Source: an uncultured Lentisphaeria bacterium (lineage in GTDB: Bacteria > Verrucomicrobiota > Lentisphaeria > Victivallales > UBA1829). Taken from it: a stretch of 41,298 nt of DNA. Shown one piece after another: positions 27,022-37,300 of this stretch. Each line of letters starts with the position of its first letter. Positions within the stretch are counted from its first letter, which is position 1. The notes below the pieces were generated by a model. That model was not told the origin of the DNA. It was given only the letters and a program-made list of their open reading frames with translations, and made no database searches. A program made the translations under genes and the position numbers. The stretch is from contig CASEFP010000212.1 in NCBI GenBank assembly GCA_949287225.1, positions 1 through 41,298 of the forward strand, given 5' to 3'.

Positions 27022-30000
27022 TTATTTCTTTTTTATGCGGATGTGGATGAAATCATACTTTTTCAGGGTAAAAGACAATCTGCCGTCCTCCATTTTCAAT
27101 GGTCTGCCGCTTTCCCAGTCGCTTGCAGCCAGATCGCCGTTGAGACCGATCGCAGCAAGATCCAGGTTTGCAGTGAAGTCTCCTCCGTTCCCGTAGTCGC
27201 AGACTAGAAGAACGGCTTCCTGTTCAGCAGGTTTGCTTAACAGGATTGAAGAAGTGTCCCCGCTGATCCGCACGGGGTAATTCCTGTTCCAGTAGTTCCA
27301 GACGCGGACATTCTCCTTTCCGTAGCCGAACTTCAGCATTTCAACGCGATGCTTCCAGTAAACTCTGGCGGCACCGCCTTTCGTCCATAGAACTTCATGC
27401 GTCAGCGATACGCCGGCGCCGGTGCGCAGGCACCATTCAATGGCTTTCTGGTTGCCTTCCCGCACGACAAGCCCGAGCACACCCGGCAGATTCCCGAATT
27501 GTCTGCCGATGGAAAGCGCCCGGATGTATTCCTTTGTATAACGCTGCTGGAAGGGATTGGTGCCGAGATGCTCCTCCCAGTCCAGATTCTGCTGGGCGAA
27601 TGCGCAGATCGGGCTGATCGCGGTATTTGTCATGTGCACCATGTTGTTGGGCTGCCGTCCGAGTTCAAGCTGAAGCACTGCGGCACGGCGAATCAGTTCG
27701 CGCATGTCCCAGAGCCCGACCGACGGCTGAAGAAAACCGTTTTCCAGGCGGTAGGCGGGACTGCGTCCGCTGTGATCCATGTTGGAGGCAAGAAAAACAT
27801 CATCCCAGTAGAGATTGTCACAGGCTCCGGTCGTGATCATCTGCTGATACCAGAACATGGCATAATCACGGAAAGATTCCACCGGAGTAAGGCTGTAGGA
27901 AAGCGAGGACGGCCGTTCCGGGATTCTGTCACGCGCCCCTTGAAACTCCTCGCGGAACCAGTCGTCGCAGAAGGTGCGGGCCTCCGGAATATCGGTCCGC
28001 ATGCCGCGCGCATTGGTGTAGAATGTCACAAGTCCCGGAGGAGCGTTCCGCATGGAATACAGCCCGAAATTCATTTCCGCCCGATAGGATTTGAGCGAGG
28101 ATTTATCCACATATCCGCGGCACCAGTAGTCCAGGAATTCCTTCGGGAAATTCCTGCTGGAGAATTTGTGAATTCTGCCGTCCCTGTCCGTATAGGTTTC
28201 CGGAAAGGCTTTTTTTCTGCGGATTTCCCCGTAAAGTTTCCAGACGGAAATATCATTGTCACGCGGAGCAATATCATTGGACGCGGTTTCCCCTGCATAG
28301 GGTTTGCAGCTGCCGAGGAAAACCATGTAATAATCCAGATAGGGAAGCGCGTATTCCGGAGTCGACCAGATCGCGGACCGCCGCCAGTTTTCCGCCATCG
28401 GTTTCACGGGCGTAGCCTGGAATGCGATTTCCAGTGTGCGGGGAGTCTTTATCTCCACCGGCCTGGAAACGAAGTGACAGACCAGATAGAGTTTGTCCTT
28501 TTCGCGAATCAGTTCCTGGGCCGGAACCCGGGGATTCAGCACCCATCCCTTGTCATTTTCTCCGAAGACGGCCAGTCCGCGCCCCTCCGTACCGAGCCAG
28601 ATGTAATTCACATAATCAGTCTGCAGATCCCTGCGCGAGGCCTTCGTGCTGTTCCAGACCTGCCCCTGCCCCTCCGGAACCGCACCGCCGTAGTTGAAGC
28701 GGAGCCCGTCCGTGCATGCATGGAAAAGATAGGCGTTACGGGGAAGAAGCGGGATTATCATCTTCAGAGAATCAAGTCTTCCCGCAAAGGGCTTCAAGGT
28801 CAAGGCGTATTTCATCACTCCGTCATAATCCCATGAACACGCCGCTGCCGCTTCGAGCCCGCCGGCGGACCATTCCGCCGCCGCGGACGCCCTGGTATCC
28901 GTTTTCCCGGTAAATTTCAGCGACTTCCCGACCGGAGTGACGCTTCTGCCGTTAACAACGGCTTCAAAACGGATTCCGCCTTCGTCCAGCAGAACATCAC
29001 CATCGGCTTTGATCTGGTCGAACAAACCGAATTTGTTCATTGTGTAGCTGCGCAGCACCACGGAAACCTGATTCCCGGAAATCCTGATCGGAGTGAAACG
29101 CGGCAGCAGGCGCTCGCTCTTTCCTAGCGTATTGCCTTCCCATTCAAACAGTTTACGCTCGAATTTGCGGGTAATTACGCTTTCAGTGGTGCCGGACACC
29201 GTCACTTTCAGCTGATACTCTCCGGACGGATTTTTTTCCCGGGTATATTCCCGCATGTCCGGGAGCTGCCAGAGATACTCCACCATCTCTTTTTCCGGTG
29301 CCGGCAATTCTGCTTCCGCCACAAGATTACCGTCTTTTCCGGTAACCGTGCCTTTGAGCGCTTTTACTTTTGCATTCCGCAAGGCGGAAAAATCCATCTG
29401 GATGTAAAGATTGTTTTTTTCCGGATAAAACGCGTATTTCAAGGCTATTTTGGACTGTTCGCCTTCCGCCGGCAGGAAGAACTGAGGACGTGCCGGACTC
29501 CAGCGGAACGCGCGTCGATAATACACTTTTCTCCCGTCCGCCGAACTCAGGGCAACCCCTGTGGAAACACTCTCCTTTTCCGTGACCTGCGCCGTTGGCA
29601 GAGTCAGGATTCGTTTCTCTCCAGGTTTCAAGGTCAGGGTGTCCCGGAGGGACATGGATTGCGATTCGGATGGTTTATGCTCATATGCCAGCTGCAGAGT
29701 CAGATCCTTTTGATCCGGATTCTGCACGCTGAGTTTCATATCCGGCTTTCCCTTCGCTGTCACACTCAGAAAACGGATGACGGGGGCCCCCGGTTCATAG
29801 ACGACGATCGGCAGGGCATCGGTCGAAAAGAAGGCACATTTATCCTGACTCCAGGAACTCTGGATTCCCCACTGGCCGCCGAATTCCCGCGTTGTCTGTT
29901 TCCAGTTCCGGCAGAAACGCACTCCGAATTCCTGACCGGGTTTCAGTTCATTCAATCCGAATTCCGTGACAGGAAACGCGGCCTCAAAGATCCATTTCCC

Positions 30001-30507
30001 GTCAGCAATCCTGCCTTTGGAGGAAAAATTCGGATTCCACGCGATATTGGAGGAACCTTTCCGGGCGGATGTCATGTAACCGCCTTTATTGTTGATGATG
30101 ATATGATAGATGCTTGGCATTTTTTCACGTGGATCCGGCACAAAGACGAATTCAAAGCAGTCATCCAGGAACGCCCGTTCCCCCGCCCGCCCGGCGCGGG
30201 CGCGTTCCAGAATCCCCCGGGGACCGACCTCGCAGACAGCGCTGAGATAAAGCGCTCTGCCGTCTGTTCCGATGTTGAATTTCACATCGACCGGCGCAAG
30301 AAGCATCATTTTCTGACTGCTCCCATGGCGGCACAGGCCTGTCATTCCTATGGTTGATTTTTCCTCGTCTTCACTGATGTTTCCATCAATCTTCATGGAC
30401 TGCATTTTCGGCAGAACAACATAAGGATATTGCTCAAAGAGGCTGTCTGCTCCCGCTGCGGAAAACAGACCGGTGAACAGCGCCAGTAAAAAACCTGCCC
30501 GTTTCAT
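27022..30507 (-). CDS. Secreted DUF6067-like glycosidase with CBM9-like N-terminus (module 4)
   Basis: 1161 residues with a signal peptide. Residues ~35-240 are CBM9-like (MKIDGNISEDE, DGRALYLSAVCEV, LDDCFEFVFVPD, KWIFEAAFPVTEFG). A beta-rich centre contains YVNYIWLGTEGRGLAVFGENDKGW, the block I associate with DUF6067 proteins. The C-terminal ~450 residues look like a barrel with DNLYWDDVFLASNMD, where the acidic pair is a plausible active site. A paralogue with the same layout is at 34396. Family assignment is from memory of motifs; substrate unknown. GGAG lies just upstream of ATG 30507. Probably heads an operon with the LamG and SGNH genes. Confidence 0.85.
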   Translation of the reverse strand: MKRAGFLLALFTGLFSAAGADSLFEQYPYVVLPKMQSMKIDGNISEDEEKSTIGMTGLCRHGSSQKMMLLAPVDVKFNIGTDGRALYLSAVCEVGPRGILERARAGRAGERAFLDDCFEFVFVPDPREKMPSIYHIIINNKGGYMTSARKGSSNIAWNPNFSSKGRIADGKWIFEAAFPVTEFGLNELKPGQEFGVRFCRNWKQTTREFGGQWGIQSSWSQDKCAFFSTDALPIVVYEPGAPVIRFLSVTAKGKPDMKLSVQNPDQKDLTLQLAYEHKPSESQSMSLRDTLTLKPGEKRILTLPTAQVTEKESVSTGVALSSADGRKVYYRRAFRWSPARPQFFLPAEGEQSKIALKYAFYPEKNNLYIQMDFSALRNAKVKALKGTVTGKDGNLVAEAELPAPEKEMVEYLWQLPDMREYTREKNPSGEYQLKVTVSGTTESVITRKFERKLFEWEGNTLGKSERLLPRFTPIRISGNQVSVVLRSYTMNKFGLFDQIKADGDVLLDEGGIRFEAVVNGRSVTPVGKSLKFTGKTDTRASAAAEWSAGGLEAAAACSWDYDGVMKYALTLKPFAGRLDSLKMIIPLLPRNAYLFHACTDGLRFNYGGAVPEGQGQVWNSTKASRRDLQTDYVNYIWLGTEGRGLAVFGENDKGWVLNPRVPAQELIREKDKLYLVCHFVSRPVEIKTPRTLEIAFQATPVKPMAENWRRSAIWSTPEYALPYLDYYMVFLGSCKPYAGETASNDIAPRDNDISVWKLYGEIRRKKAFPETYTDRDGRIHKFSSRNFPKEFLDYWCRGYVDKSSLKSYRAEMNFGLYSMRNAPPGLVTFYTNARGMRTDIPEARTFCDDWFREEFQGARDRIPERPSSLSYSLTPVESFRDYAMFWYQQMITTGACDNLYWDDVFLASNMDHSGRSPAYRLENGFLQPSVGLWDMRELIRRAAVLQLELGRQPNNMVHMTNTAISPICAFAQQNLDWEEHLGTNPFQQRYTKEYIRALSIGRQFGNLPGVLGLVVREGNQKAIEWCLRTGAGVSLTHEVLWTKGGAARVYWKHRVEMLKFGYGKENVRVWNYWNRNYPVRISGDTSSILLSKPAEQEAVLLVCDYGNGGDFTANLDLAAIGLNGDLAASDWESGRPLKMEDGRLSFTLKKYDFIHIRIKKK

Positions 30508-30902
30508 TCAAGATTCTCCACATGTTAAAGTTCAAAAATATACCTGATTCCAGGGAATGTCCTTTGATTTCCTTGTCAACTTTGTTTTCTGAGCAGATTT
30601 TCCTCCATTTTCATGACCTGTGCGAAATTTACCGGATTATTGCTTCAATCTGGTCGCCGGGAGAAAAAATCCCGTCTGCCCAGAGATATTTTTCCTCTGC
30701 ATCTCATTCAAAAGGCACCTCGTTCACCGGCACCTACAACGCCGTGCCGTGCCGGAACCGGATTGCGGGAGATTACAACGGCTGCCCCATGCCGGATACG
30801 CCGTGGCGGCAAACCCACGGCACCGGATATCTGTCCGGATAACGCTTGCCTTCAAAAGAACGTATGTCAAGCAGGGAAATGGAAATGAAACTGATTTTTT
30901 TG
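30508..30902. other. Gap with hairpins and a possible inverted repeat fragment
   Basis: No gene seen. CTGGTCGCCGGGAGAAAAAATCCC around 30648-30676 resembles the reverse complement of the interspersed repeat core, suggesting a decayed inverted copy. GCCGTGG (30800-30806) and CCACGGC (30815-30821) form a perfect seven-base-pair hairpin with an eight-base loop. A promoter for the DUF6067-like operon should lie here but I could not pick one out. Confidence 0.4.
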
Positions 30903-31040
30903 AATGAATTACCGCGATGCAAGCATACGCGGTATCGGGGATTTCGCCTGCGGCGACCAGCTTGCGCAGCTGGACCGCGGCAGGACTGACAGTCCTGCAC
31001 GAAGCATTTTTGCGATGCAGAGCATCGCTGTATGGAACTG
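30903..31040 (+). repeat. Hairpin-rich interspersed repeat, intact copy
   Basis: 138 bases, 135 identical to 41161-41298. Predicted hairpins: CCGCG..CGCGG at the head; a 38-base stem-loop at 30947-30984 (CCTGC, GCG, CCAGCT pairing with AGCTGG, CGC, GCAGG); GCAGGACT-gac-AGTCCTGC at 30980-30998; and GCGATGC-aga-GCATCGC near the tail. AACTGATTTTTTTGAAT flanks it on both sides (30889-30905 and 31036-31052), giving a 147-base period that suggests tandem units or a target duplication. No transposase or coding frame. Confidence 0.85.
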
Positions 31041-31208
31041 ATTTTTTTGAATCAATGCCTCCGAAGTGTTCGATACAGACAGAAAGTGCACCTCGGTAAA
31101 AGGCCCGGTATTCTGTGGGAAATAAATCGGAAAACTGCATCGTTGAATCACCTGCTTTCATTGCAAAATCCTATTGTCTTCCATTGTGTGATTTCTCTGG
31201 GATACAGC

Positions 31209-31910
31209 CTATTCTGAATCCAGCCATGGATATCTGTTTTTATTGCCGGATGTGGCGGTATCGGGGATGACGTTCCGTTTTTCACCGGAGGCATGCCCGT
31301 CCATCCAGATCAGATTTGCGAATTCATTGTGGCGGAAGTCCATATACAGCATCTGCCCGATTTCCTCTGCTTTTGAATTGAATTTATAGTAGATCCGGTT
31401 TCTGCTGGCAGCCGGTCCGCCGGTGTCACCTCCGTAAATGACTCTGCTCGGGCTTTTCTGTCTTCCCGCTTTGATCCCGCGATAGATGCCATCCAGCGTG
31501 ATAAAGGTCCGGTTATGCTCGGAGAAGAGAATGTCGCCGTACTATCCATGCGTGCTTGCCTCCGGGCAATATGCTATTTTTACAACGCCTGGCGAAGTAA
31601 AGCCGTTGATATTGCCATACCAGCTTGCAATATTGATCAAATTGATTCTGGCCAGAAGAACATATCCCAGTACCATGGTACTGGAAGACGATGTCGCTCT
31701 TTCAAATGTCGGAAGGCAGTATCCGGCAGTCAATTCATACTGCGAGAGCAGGAGAGAAAGCTGCCTCATATTTCCCAGACACTGAATATTCCTTGCCTTC
31801 CTCTTCGCCTGATTCAAAGCGGGAAGCAGCATGGCGGCCAGAACAGCAATAATGGCGATAACTATTAATAATTCAATAAGTGTGAATTTTCCACCTGCCT
31901 GCATTTTCAT
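31209..31910 (-). pseudogene. Pseudopilin-like gene interrupted by an in-frame TAG (module 4)
   Basis: Starts at ATG 31910 with GGGGGAG nine bases upstream. [20 protein letters not shown] and [20 protein letters not shown] are typical. After 122 residues, ending CPEASTHG, a TAG (31542-31544) interrupts, but the same frame continues open for 110 residues to a TAG at 31209. That extension holds the expected FRHNEFANLIWMDGHAS, a perfect H-X9-DG motif. So the reading frame is intact apart from one stop codon. Most likely a nonsense mutation, or a sequencing error; readthrough is possible. The regulator and hydrolases on either side are intact. All other complete genes here end in TGA or TAA. Confidence 0.85.
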
Positions 31911-31967
31911 GTTTTTATTCTCCCCCATTTTCTCTTGAAACAGCCATGCCCCGTTTCCCGTTTCAAG

Positions 31968-32942
31968 TCATTTATGCACCAATTCAGGACAGTACCATTC
32001 CACATTTTTTTTCTTATGATTGAATACCATTTCCCAGAACTTCATCCAATCCCAGCGCCAGGATGAAAACTCCTGTCCCCGCTGATTTGACCAGTAGGTA
32101 TTGAACGCGCCGATACGCTCCGGTTTCGGCGCATCCGGAAAGAAAAGAGAAACTTTTTTTGTAAATTCAAACAGAGGATTGTCTCCCCGCGCAAAAACGG
32201 CGGTCGGGGGATCCTCCTTGAAAATACGGATCACCCGTTCCGGATTCGTCTGGAAATCATCACAGCTGCACCACTGGAACTCCGGGGTATCAAAATGCAG
32301 TCCTGTGCGCTTTGCCGCCTGTTCCATCTCATACCGCTTGAAAGTCCGGATTTCCTGATCATGGCTGACAAACAGAATCTTCTTGTGTCCTTTTTCCAGG
32401 AAATAACGCAGAGTCATTTCCGTAATTTTTGTCCAGTCCGTCAAAACTCCCGACTCCGGCAGGGGCTGTTCATATTCATACCGATTGCAGAAGATGACCT
32501 CCTGACCTTCCATGATCCGTTGAATTTCATTTCTGGAATAATCTTTGCCGCCAAGATCAATATAAATCCTGCGGGGTTTCTTCTCCAGCATGCCCTTAAT
32601 CGCATCAAGTTCCCCCGGAACCGCCATGATCGTGCATCTGGCTTTCGCACTGCACTGCATGAACGATTCGTAATAATTTTCCATATTCCCCATGAGAATG
32701 GAAGTAATGAAACCGCAAAGATCATTCTGCAATTTCTGCTCCGGAATAAAGAGGCCGGAACGCGGCACACGCAGAAGCAGCCCGCGTTCTTCCAATTCCT
32801 TGGCAGCCTGGTGCATGACCATCGTACTGACCCCCAGTTGTTCGCTCAGCGTGCGCAGAGATGGTATTTTCTGGCCGGGTTTGTACTTGCCGGAAAAGAT
32901 ATCTTTTTCAAGAATCTCTGTAATCTGTTCTGTTTTTGTCAT
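31968..32942 (-). CDS. GntR-family regulator with LacI/AraR-like sensor domain (module 4)
   Basis: 324 residues. The winged helix (~1-70) shows PGQKIPSLRTLSEQLGVSTMVMHQAAKELEERGLL. The sensor part has LCGFITSILMGNMENYYESF, VIFCNRYEYEQPLPESGVLTDW, YFLEKGHKKILFVSHDQE and PTAVFARGDNPLF, the pattern of LacI-type sugar binding. The longer frame back to 33068 would place the promoter inside the gene, so Met 32942 is chosen, although no clear ribosome binding site precedes it. Promoter and tandem operator lie directly upstream. It is 57 bases from the pseudopilin and leads module 4. Confidence 0.88.
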   Translation of the reverse strand: MTKTEQITEILEKDIFSGKYKPGQKIPSLRTLSEQLGVSTMVMHQAAKELEERGLLLRVPRSGLFIPEQKLQNDLCGFITSILMGNMENYYESFMQCSAKARCTIMAVPGELDAIKGMLEKKPRRIYIDLGGKDYSRNEIQRIMEGQEVIFCNRYEYEQPLPESGVLTDWTKITEMTLRYFLEKGHKKILFVSHDQEIRTFKRYEMEQAAKRTGLHFDTPEFQWCSCDDFQTNPERVIRIFKEDPPTAVFARGDNPLFEFTKKVSLFFPDAPKPERIGAFNTYWSNQRGQEFSSWRWDWMKFWEMVFNHKKKNVEWYCPELVHK

Positions 32943-32966
32943 TCTGTTATATTTTATTACAAATGT

Positions 32967-32984
32967 GTTATTTCTGTTATTTCT
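32967..32984. promoter_or_regulatory. Tandem operator GTTATTTCT x2 (module 4)
   Basis: Two perfect adjacent copies of GTTATTTCT directly downstream of the -10 box, covering the expected transcription start; a partial third (TTCTGTTAT) overlaps the start codon. Likely bound by the adjacent GntR regulator. Confidence 0.6.
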
Positions 32985-33013
32985 ATTATATATCAAACTG
33001 TTTATCTTGTCAA
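32985..33013 (-). promoter_or_regulatory. Consensus promoter of the module 4 regulator
   Basis: On the minus strand TTGACA (33008-33013) and TATAAT (32985-32990) are separated by exactly 17 bases: a perfect sigma-70 promoter, placing the start of transcription about 35 bases before the ATG. Confidence 0.82.
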
Positions 33014-33592
33014 GGGGGAGGTTGAAAAAATCACTGTTTTTTAATGAACTGCCCCGTGTGTTCTGCACCGGAGTCGCTCATTCTTATTGACAGTCAATAT
33101 GATGCAACCATGTATCAATTCAGTCAATTAAAAATAAAATAGCATGAAGAAATCTGATTGCAAATCAAGAACATTTGAATGACGGATTCAAATTGAGCGA
33201 CGCTGGAAGATCTGCTTTCGGGAAAACGCAATGATTCGGCACTTTTTCCGGTGCTTCTTTCATTTCACACCTTCCACCCTGTTCAGAGGAAAGTATTACC
33301 TGTTTTTACAAACTCTTCAGACCATTTTCCTGCAGCTTGGCACACATCCCCGGTGACAGATCAATGCCATGTAAGTGATATCCGTGCTCCATTCGTTTTT
33401 GAAGTGGAAAATTCCGAAAGCGCGTTTCAGGGACGAATGAGGAGAAGCGGGAACTGTCACACCGTTTCCGTAACGGACGGAGTCCGTAACCATGATGCAA
33501 GGTGCGGGAAACAGATTTCCACGGTATCACAGGGAAGAAAAAAATCCGGAACACCCTAGCCGCAGCCTGGCGTTGCAGCCTGTGGTTCTGCG
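33014..33592. other. Gap between modules 5 and 4, no gene seen
   Basis: Contains a 13-bp perfect palindrome ATTGACAGTCAAT at 33086-33098, with a nearby half-site CAGTCAATT at 33121, possibly another operator. Short frames on the minus strand around 33306-33554 have no recognised domain. I see no RNA gene. Confidence 0.4.
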
Positions 33593-34399
33593 TCAGAAGA
33601 GCTGTTTTCTGGCAAGAATCCCCTGCATGGACTGGTAATATTCCCGTATGGTGTCTTCATCCAGTGCCGAGTCAAACAGAATGAACTCATCAAAACGTGT
33701 TCCGATTCCGATGCTGCGGCCGAATGTGATGCCGCCTGCGTTTTTTCCTTCGGGAAGCGCACTTTCCAGCGTTTTCTGCTTGAGCAGTTTCCCGTCAAGA
33801 TAAAAAACCACATTTTTCCCGTTGCAGGAAATGGCCGCGTGATGCCACTGTCCCGGAGAATAATCCTTGCTGAAATCGCCGGTCGCGGGATGATGGAGGT
33901 TCACGGATCCCGGCAGATGATAGGCCTGACAGTAGAGCCCCGTTTTATTCTGTCCGCTTGTCCGGTTCAGACGGTCCTTGAGAAACATGGAAATCCAGCC
34001 GACGCTTTTCGGAGTTCCCGGAGGAAGTTCCCAGGAATGATAAAGAAGATTGATCTCCGATCCCGGCTCCGGCGCTCCGTCGGTTTGGAACCAGACGGAA
34101 ACGGTTCCGCCTCTGCCCGGGGCGAGATCGCTTCCGGTAAGATGCCAGCCGATGGAACCCGGCTCAAAGGCAATGCAGGATCCCGTCAGACCGTTCGGTC
34201 TGATTGCGGATTTGTTTGTCCGAATCTTCCATTTGCACGACGGGTCGCGCAGACTCGCGGTGGAGTCAAAGCCGTTCCGGTAGACAACGTGCCCTTTCAG
34301 ATTTTCCGGGAGCGGAATTTCCTCCGCAGGAAGAAGAACTAGAGGCAGAGAACATGCAAACACGGCAAGCGCGCATGAGAGTTTTTTATCCTGATTCAT
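33593..34399 (-). CDS. Secreted LamG-domain protein (module 5)
   Basis: 268 residues with a signal peptide (KLSCALAVFACSLPLVLLPA). One LamG fold follows: HVVYRNGFDSTASLRD, GTVSVWFQTDG, QWHHAAISCNGKNVVFYLDGKLLKQ and the closing DEFILFDSALDEDTIREYYQSM. Likely carbohydrate-binding; no catalytic signature seen. ATG 34399 overlaps the previous stop as ATGA. Same position after a DUF6067-like gene as in module 4. Confidence 0.9.
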   Translation of the reverse strand: MNQDKKLSCALAVFACSLPLVLLPAEEIPLPENLKGHVVYRNGFDSTASLRDPSCKWKIRTNKSAIRPNGLTGSCIAFEPGSIGWHLTGSDLAPGRGGTVSVWFQTDGAPEPGSEINLLYHSWELPPGTPKSVGWISMFLKDRLNRTSGQNKTGLYCQAYHLPGSVNLHHPATGDFSKDYSPGQWHHAAISCNGKNVVFYLDGKLLKQKTLESALPEGKNAGGITFGRSIGIGTRFDEFILFDSALDEDTIREYYQSMQGILARKQLF

Positions 34400-37300
34400 T
34401 TTTCATTCCTTTCCCTGTTTTTGAATTCCAATGCGAGAACCTCATAGGGTTTCAGCTCCAGCGAGAGTCGACCGTTTTCCGCGGCGACGATTTTTCCTGT
34501 TTCAAAATTCGAGACGCTCCACTCCGCAGGACAGCGGATTTCGACGCTCTCCTGATTGCCGCTGTAGGAGCAGAGCCCGAGCAGCGCTTTTTTCCCGGGA
34601 ATGCGGTGAATGATCCAGGCGATTTCCCCGTTGCCGACGGAAAAATCAGGACATTTCTTTTCATCCCAGTAGCGGAAAGTCTCCAGGGCGGGATCATGCA
34701 GATATTGCGCATGAACGGCCAGGTTGAGGGATTTCAACGGTTTTGTCGGGACGAAATTGTAACGATCCAGCATATGAACCAGCGTTACTCCGGCGAAGGA
34801 ACGCTGAATGTCTTCCCGATCCGCCCGGGGGCCGGCGTCGTTGCACACAAACGGAGTGACTCCGGCCAGTTCTCCATGGGAGACAATCTGGCAGTAGTCC
34901 CTGCTGAAGCGGGTCTGCACCGGTCCCGCCGAGCGTTTCCATTCCCAGTCCAGCTGATATGTGGCAAAGGAGAGCAGAGGAAGAATGGAAAGAGAGGTCA
35001 TGTGAGGCAATGTGACAGGCGCCATGCCTTCCTCGCACATCATGACGAAGGCGCGCTTGACCATTTCGCGCATCTGCCAGATGCCGGCGGCGGGAACGAT
35101 GCTCCCGTCCGCCGTACGGTAGGCGTCGCTCATTTCCGTGTTGTAGGTGGGCACAATCATCATATTGTCCCAGTAGATACCGTTGTTCCGGTACTGGAAA
35201 CTTTTCCTGTGCCAGTACAGCGTGTAGTCGATATAGCTTTTGCTCGGGATGATGAAGATCTCGTTGATGGACGGGACATAGCGCCGGGATTCGAAATCAG
35301 CGGCGGTCCACTCGTTCATGAATGTGGGGTATTCATCCAGGCCGTTGTAAACGGAACGGTTGTAGTAGAAAATCATGCTTCTGCCGTAACTCGCTCCACG
35401 GACGATCCTGTGATATACGGTCCTGTTGTATCCTTTCTGATAATCCGGCACGTCATACGGCTTGAAATAACGGTCCGCGATCCGGATCAGGCTGTCAGCC
35501 GTTTTTTTGCGTTCCTCCCGCTGCGCCGGAGTCCTGACAGGCTCCGTATTCGCCTTTGCGAGCGCTTCCCAGAAAATCATTTCGCGCCCGGGGGGATAGA
35601 CGCAGGCGCAGCAGCCGGGGCCGCCGAGCCAGTTGACGTCCGTGCCGAGCACTGTGTATTTGTTGTCGATCCAGCGTGTCGCCCAGTCCGCCGGACGCGG
35701 CTTGACCGGCGCGGCCAGAAGTCCGAAGGAGAGCGTCCGCTGCTCCGTTACGGCAAGGGGCGCATTGACCAGGTGGATGCGCAGGATCAGTTCCCCGCCT
35801 TTTCTTTCCACTTCCAGATTCGGCGTGCCGTGTTTCCAGCCCCAGTTCCGGTCATTCTCAGCAAAGAAGCAGAGTCCCCGGTGGGCACTGCCGAGATAGA
35901 GGTAGTTGCAGAACCCCTCCGGCATGTTTTTGACAAGCGGCACGTCCGTCGATTTCCACAGGATTCCGGGACGCTGTTCCAGGCGTTTCAACTTGATATT
36001 GCGCATCACGCCCGCATAGGCAATGGGAATCAGTTCTCCTTTCAGCGGAATTTCCACGGTCAGACGCTCCACTCTGCCCGGCTGCAGCGTCAGATCGTAT
36101 TTCAGTGCGCCGTCGTACTCCCAGCGTCCGGCGGCGACGGCGGAAAAGCCCTTTCCCGTCAGAACCGACGAGGTTCTGACACAGTCCGGCGACTGTTCCA
36201 AGAAGGAGAGGGAGCCGGAAACCGGCTTTCCGTTGGCGAGGATGCGGCTTCCCGAAGCAAGAAGATCGAGTCCTTTGACTGTGATTTGTTCCGGGAGTCC
36301 GGTTTCCGCAAGACGATGTTTCCGCAGAACGGTGCCGACGGTGCGGTCGCTGACCGTCATCGGCGTAAAAGGCGGATACACTTTGCGCGAAAGCCCGAGT
36401 TTGTTGTTTTCCCATTCGAAATGCCTGCGTTTCAGCTCCTTTTCCAACATCACGCCGTTCATATCAAAAAGAAGCTTGTATTTCCCGTTCAATTCCGGAA
36501 CGATGAATTCCGATACCGCGCCGTCCTTCCCCGGCAGGAAGTTTTTCCATACCGTTTTTCCTGTCTCCCGTTCCACCAGCGAGACCGGAATTTTATCAGG
36601 AATCCTGCCTTTATAGGAGCGCAGCATGTTTTCAATCCGGAGTTTCCGTGCATAAGGATAATGCGCGAACTCGAAATCAAATGTGCTGACCGGAGCGGAC
36701 GCAATGATCCAGCGCAGTTTCCGCGGCGGGACCGTCCAGACATACTGAAGAGGGATGAGCTCTTTTCCCGACGCGTCTTTCAGGGAAAGGGAGAGCATGA
36801 AATCCGTGCAGGTGTTCCCCGTCAGCCTGGAGTCAAAACGGATATCCGCCGCTTCCCCGGGGTTCAGCTGAAGTTCCTCCTCCTTCCGGGCGTCCGGCAT
36901 ATGGTTGTTGGTCAGCAGAACGGCGAAGCGGAACTTCTGCCGCGCCGGAGCCATATTCCGGACGGCAAGCGTCATGTCGATGTGTTTCAGAAAGGGATCC
37001 TTGTTCCAGCGGAATGCGAGAGCGGGACTTTCCGGAGAAAAGACGATGCGCACGTTTTCGCCGTTGAACTGTCCGGGAATGGAGGAAAAGACAAGCGGAC
37101 GCATCCAGCTGCGGCAGATGCTGATTCCCCACGGCGATCCCCCAATTCCGCGCTTGAAAAGCGTCAGGGGAATTTTCACTTCGATTGTCCAGTTTCCGTT
37201 CTCTTTCGACTGGCGGAATTCCAGGCCGCCACGGCTCCAGTCCGGTTTTTCCGCCTTGCCGCGCGGCAGTGCATCGAAATCCGTGTTGCCGGCTGCATTC

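Noticed and set aside
30724..31161. Minus-strand frame across the interspersed repeat (LRKLVAAGEIPDTAYACIA)
   Set aside because: The frame is not kept in the degenerate copies, and the differences between copies preserve hairpins rather than codons.
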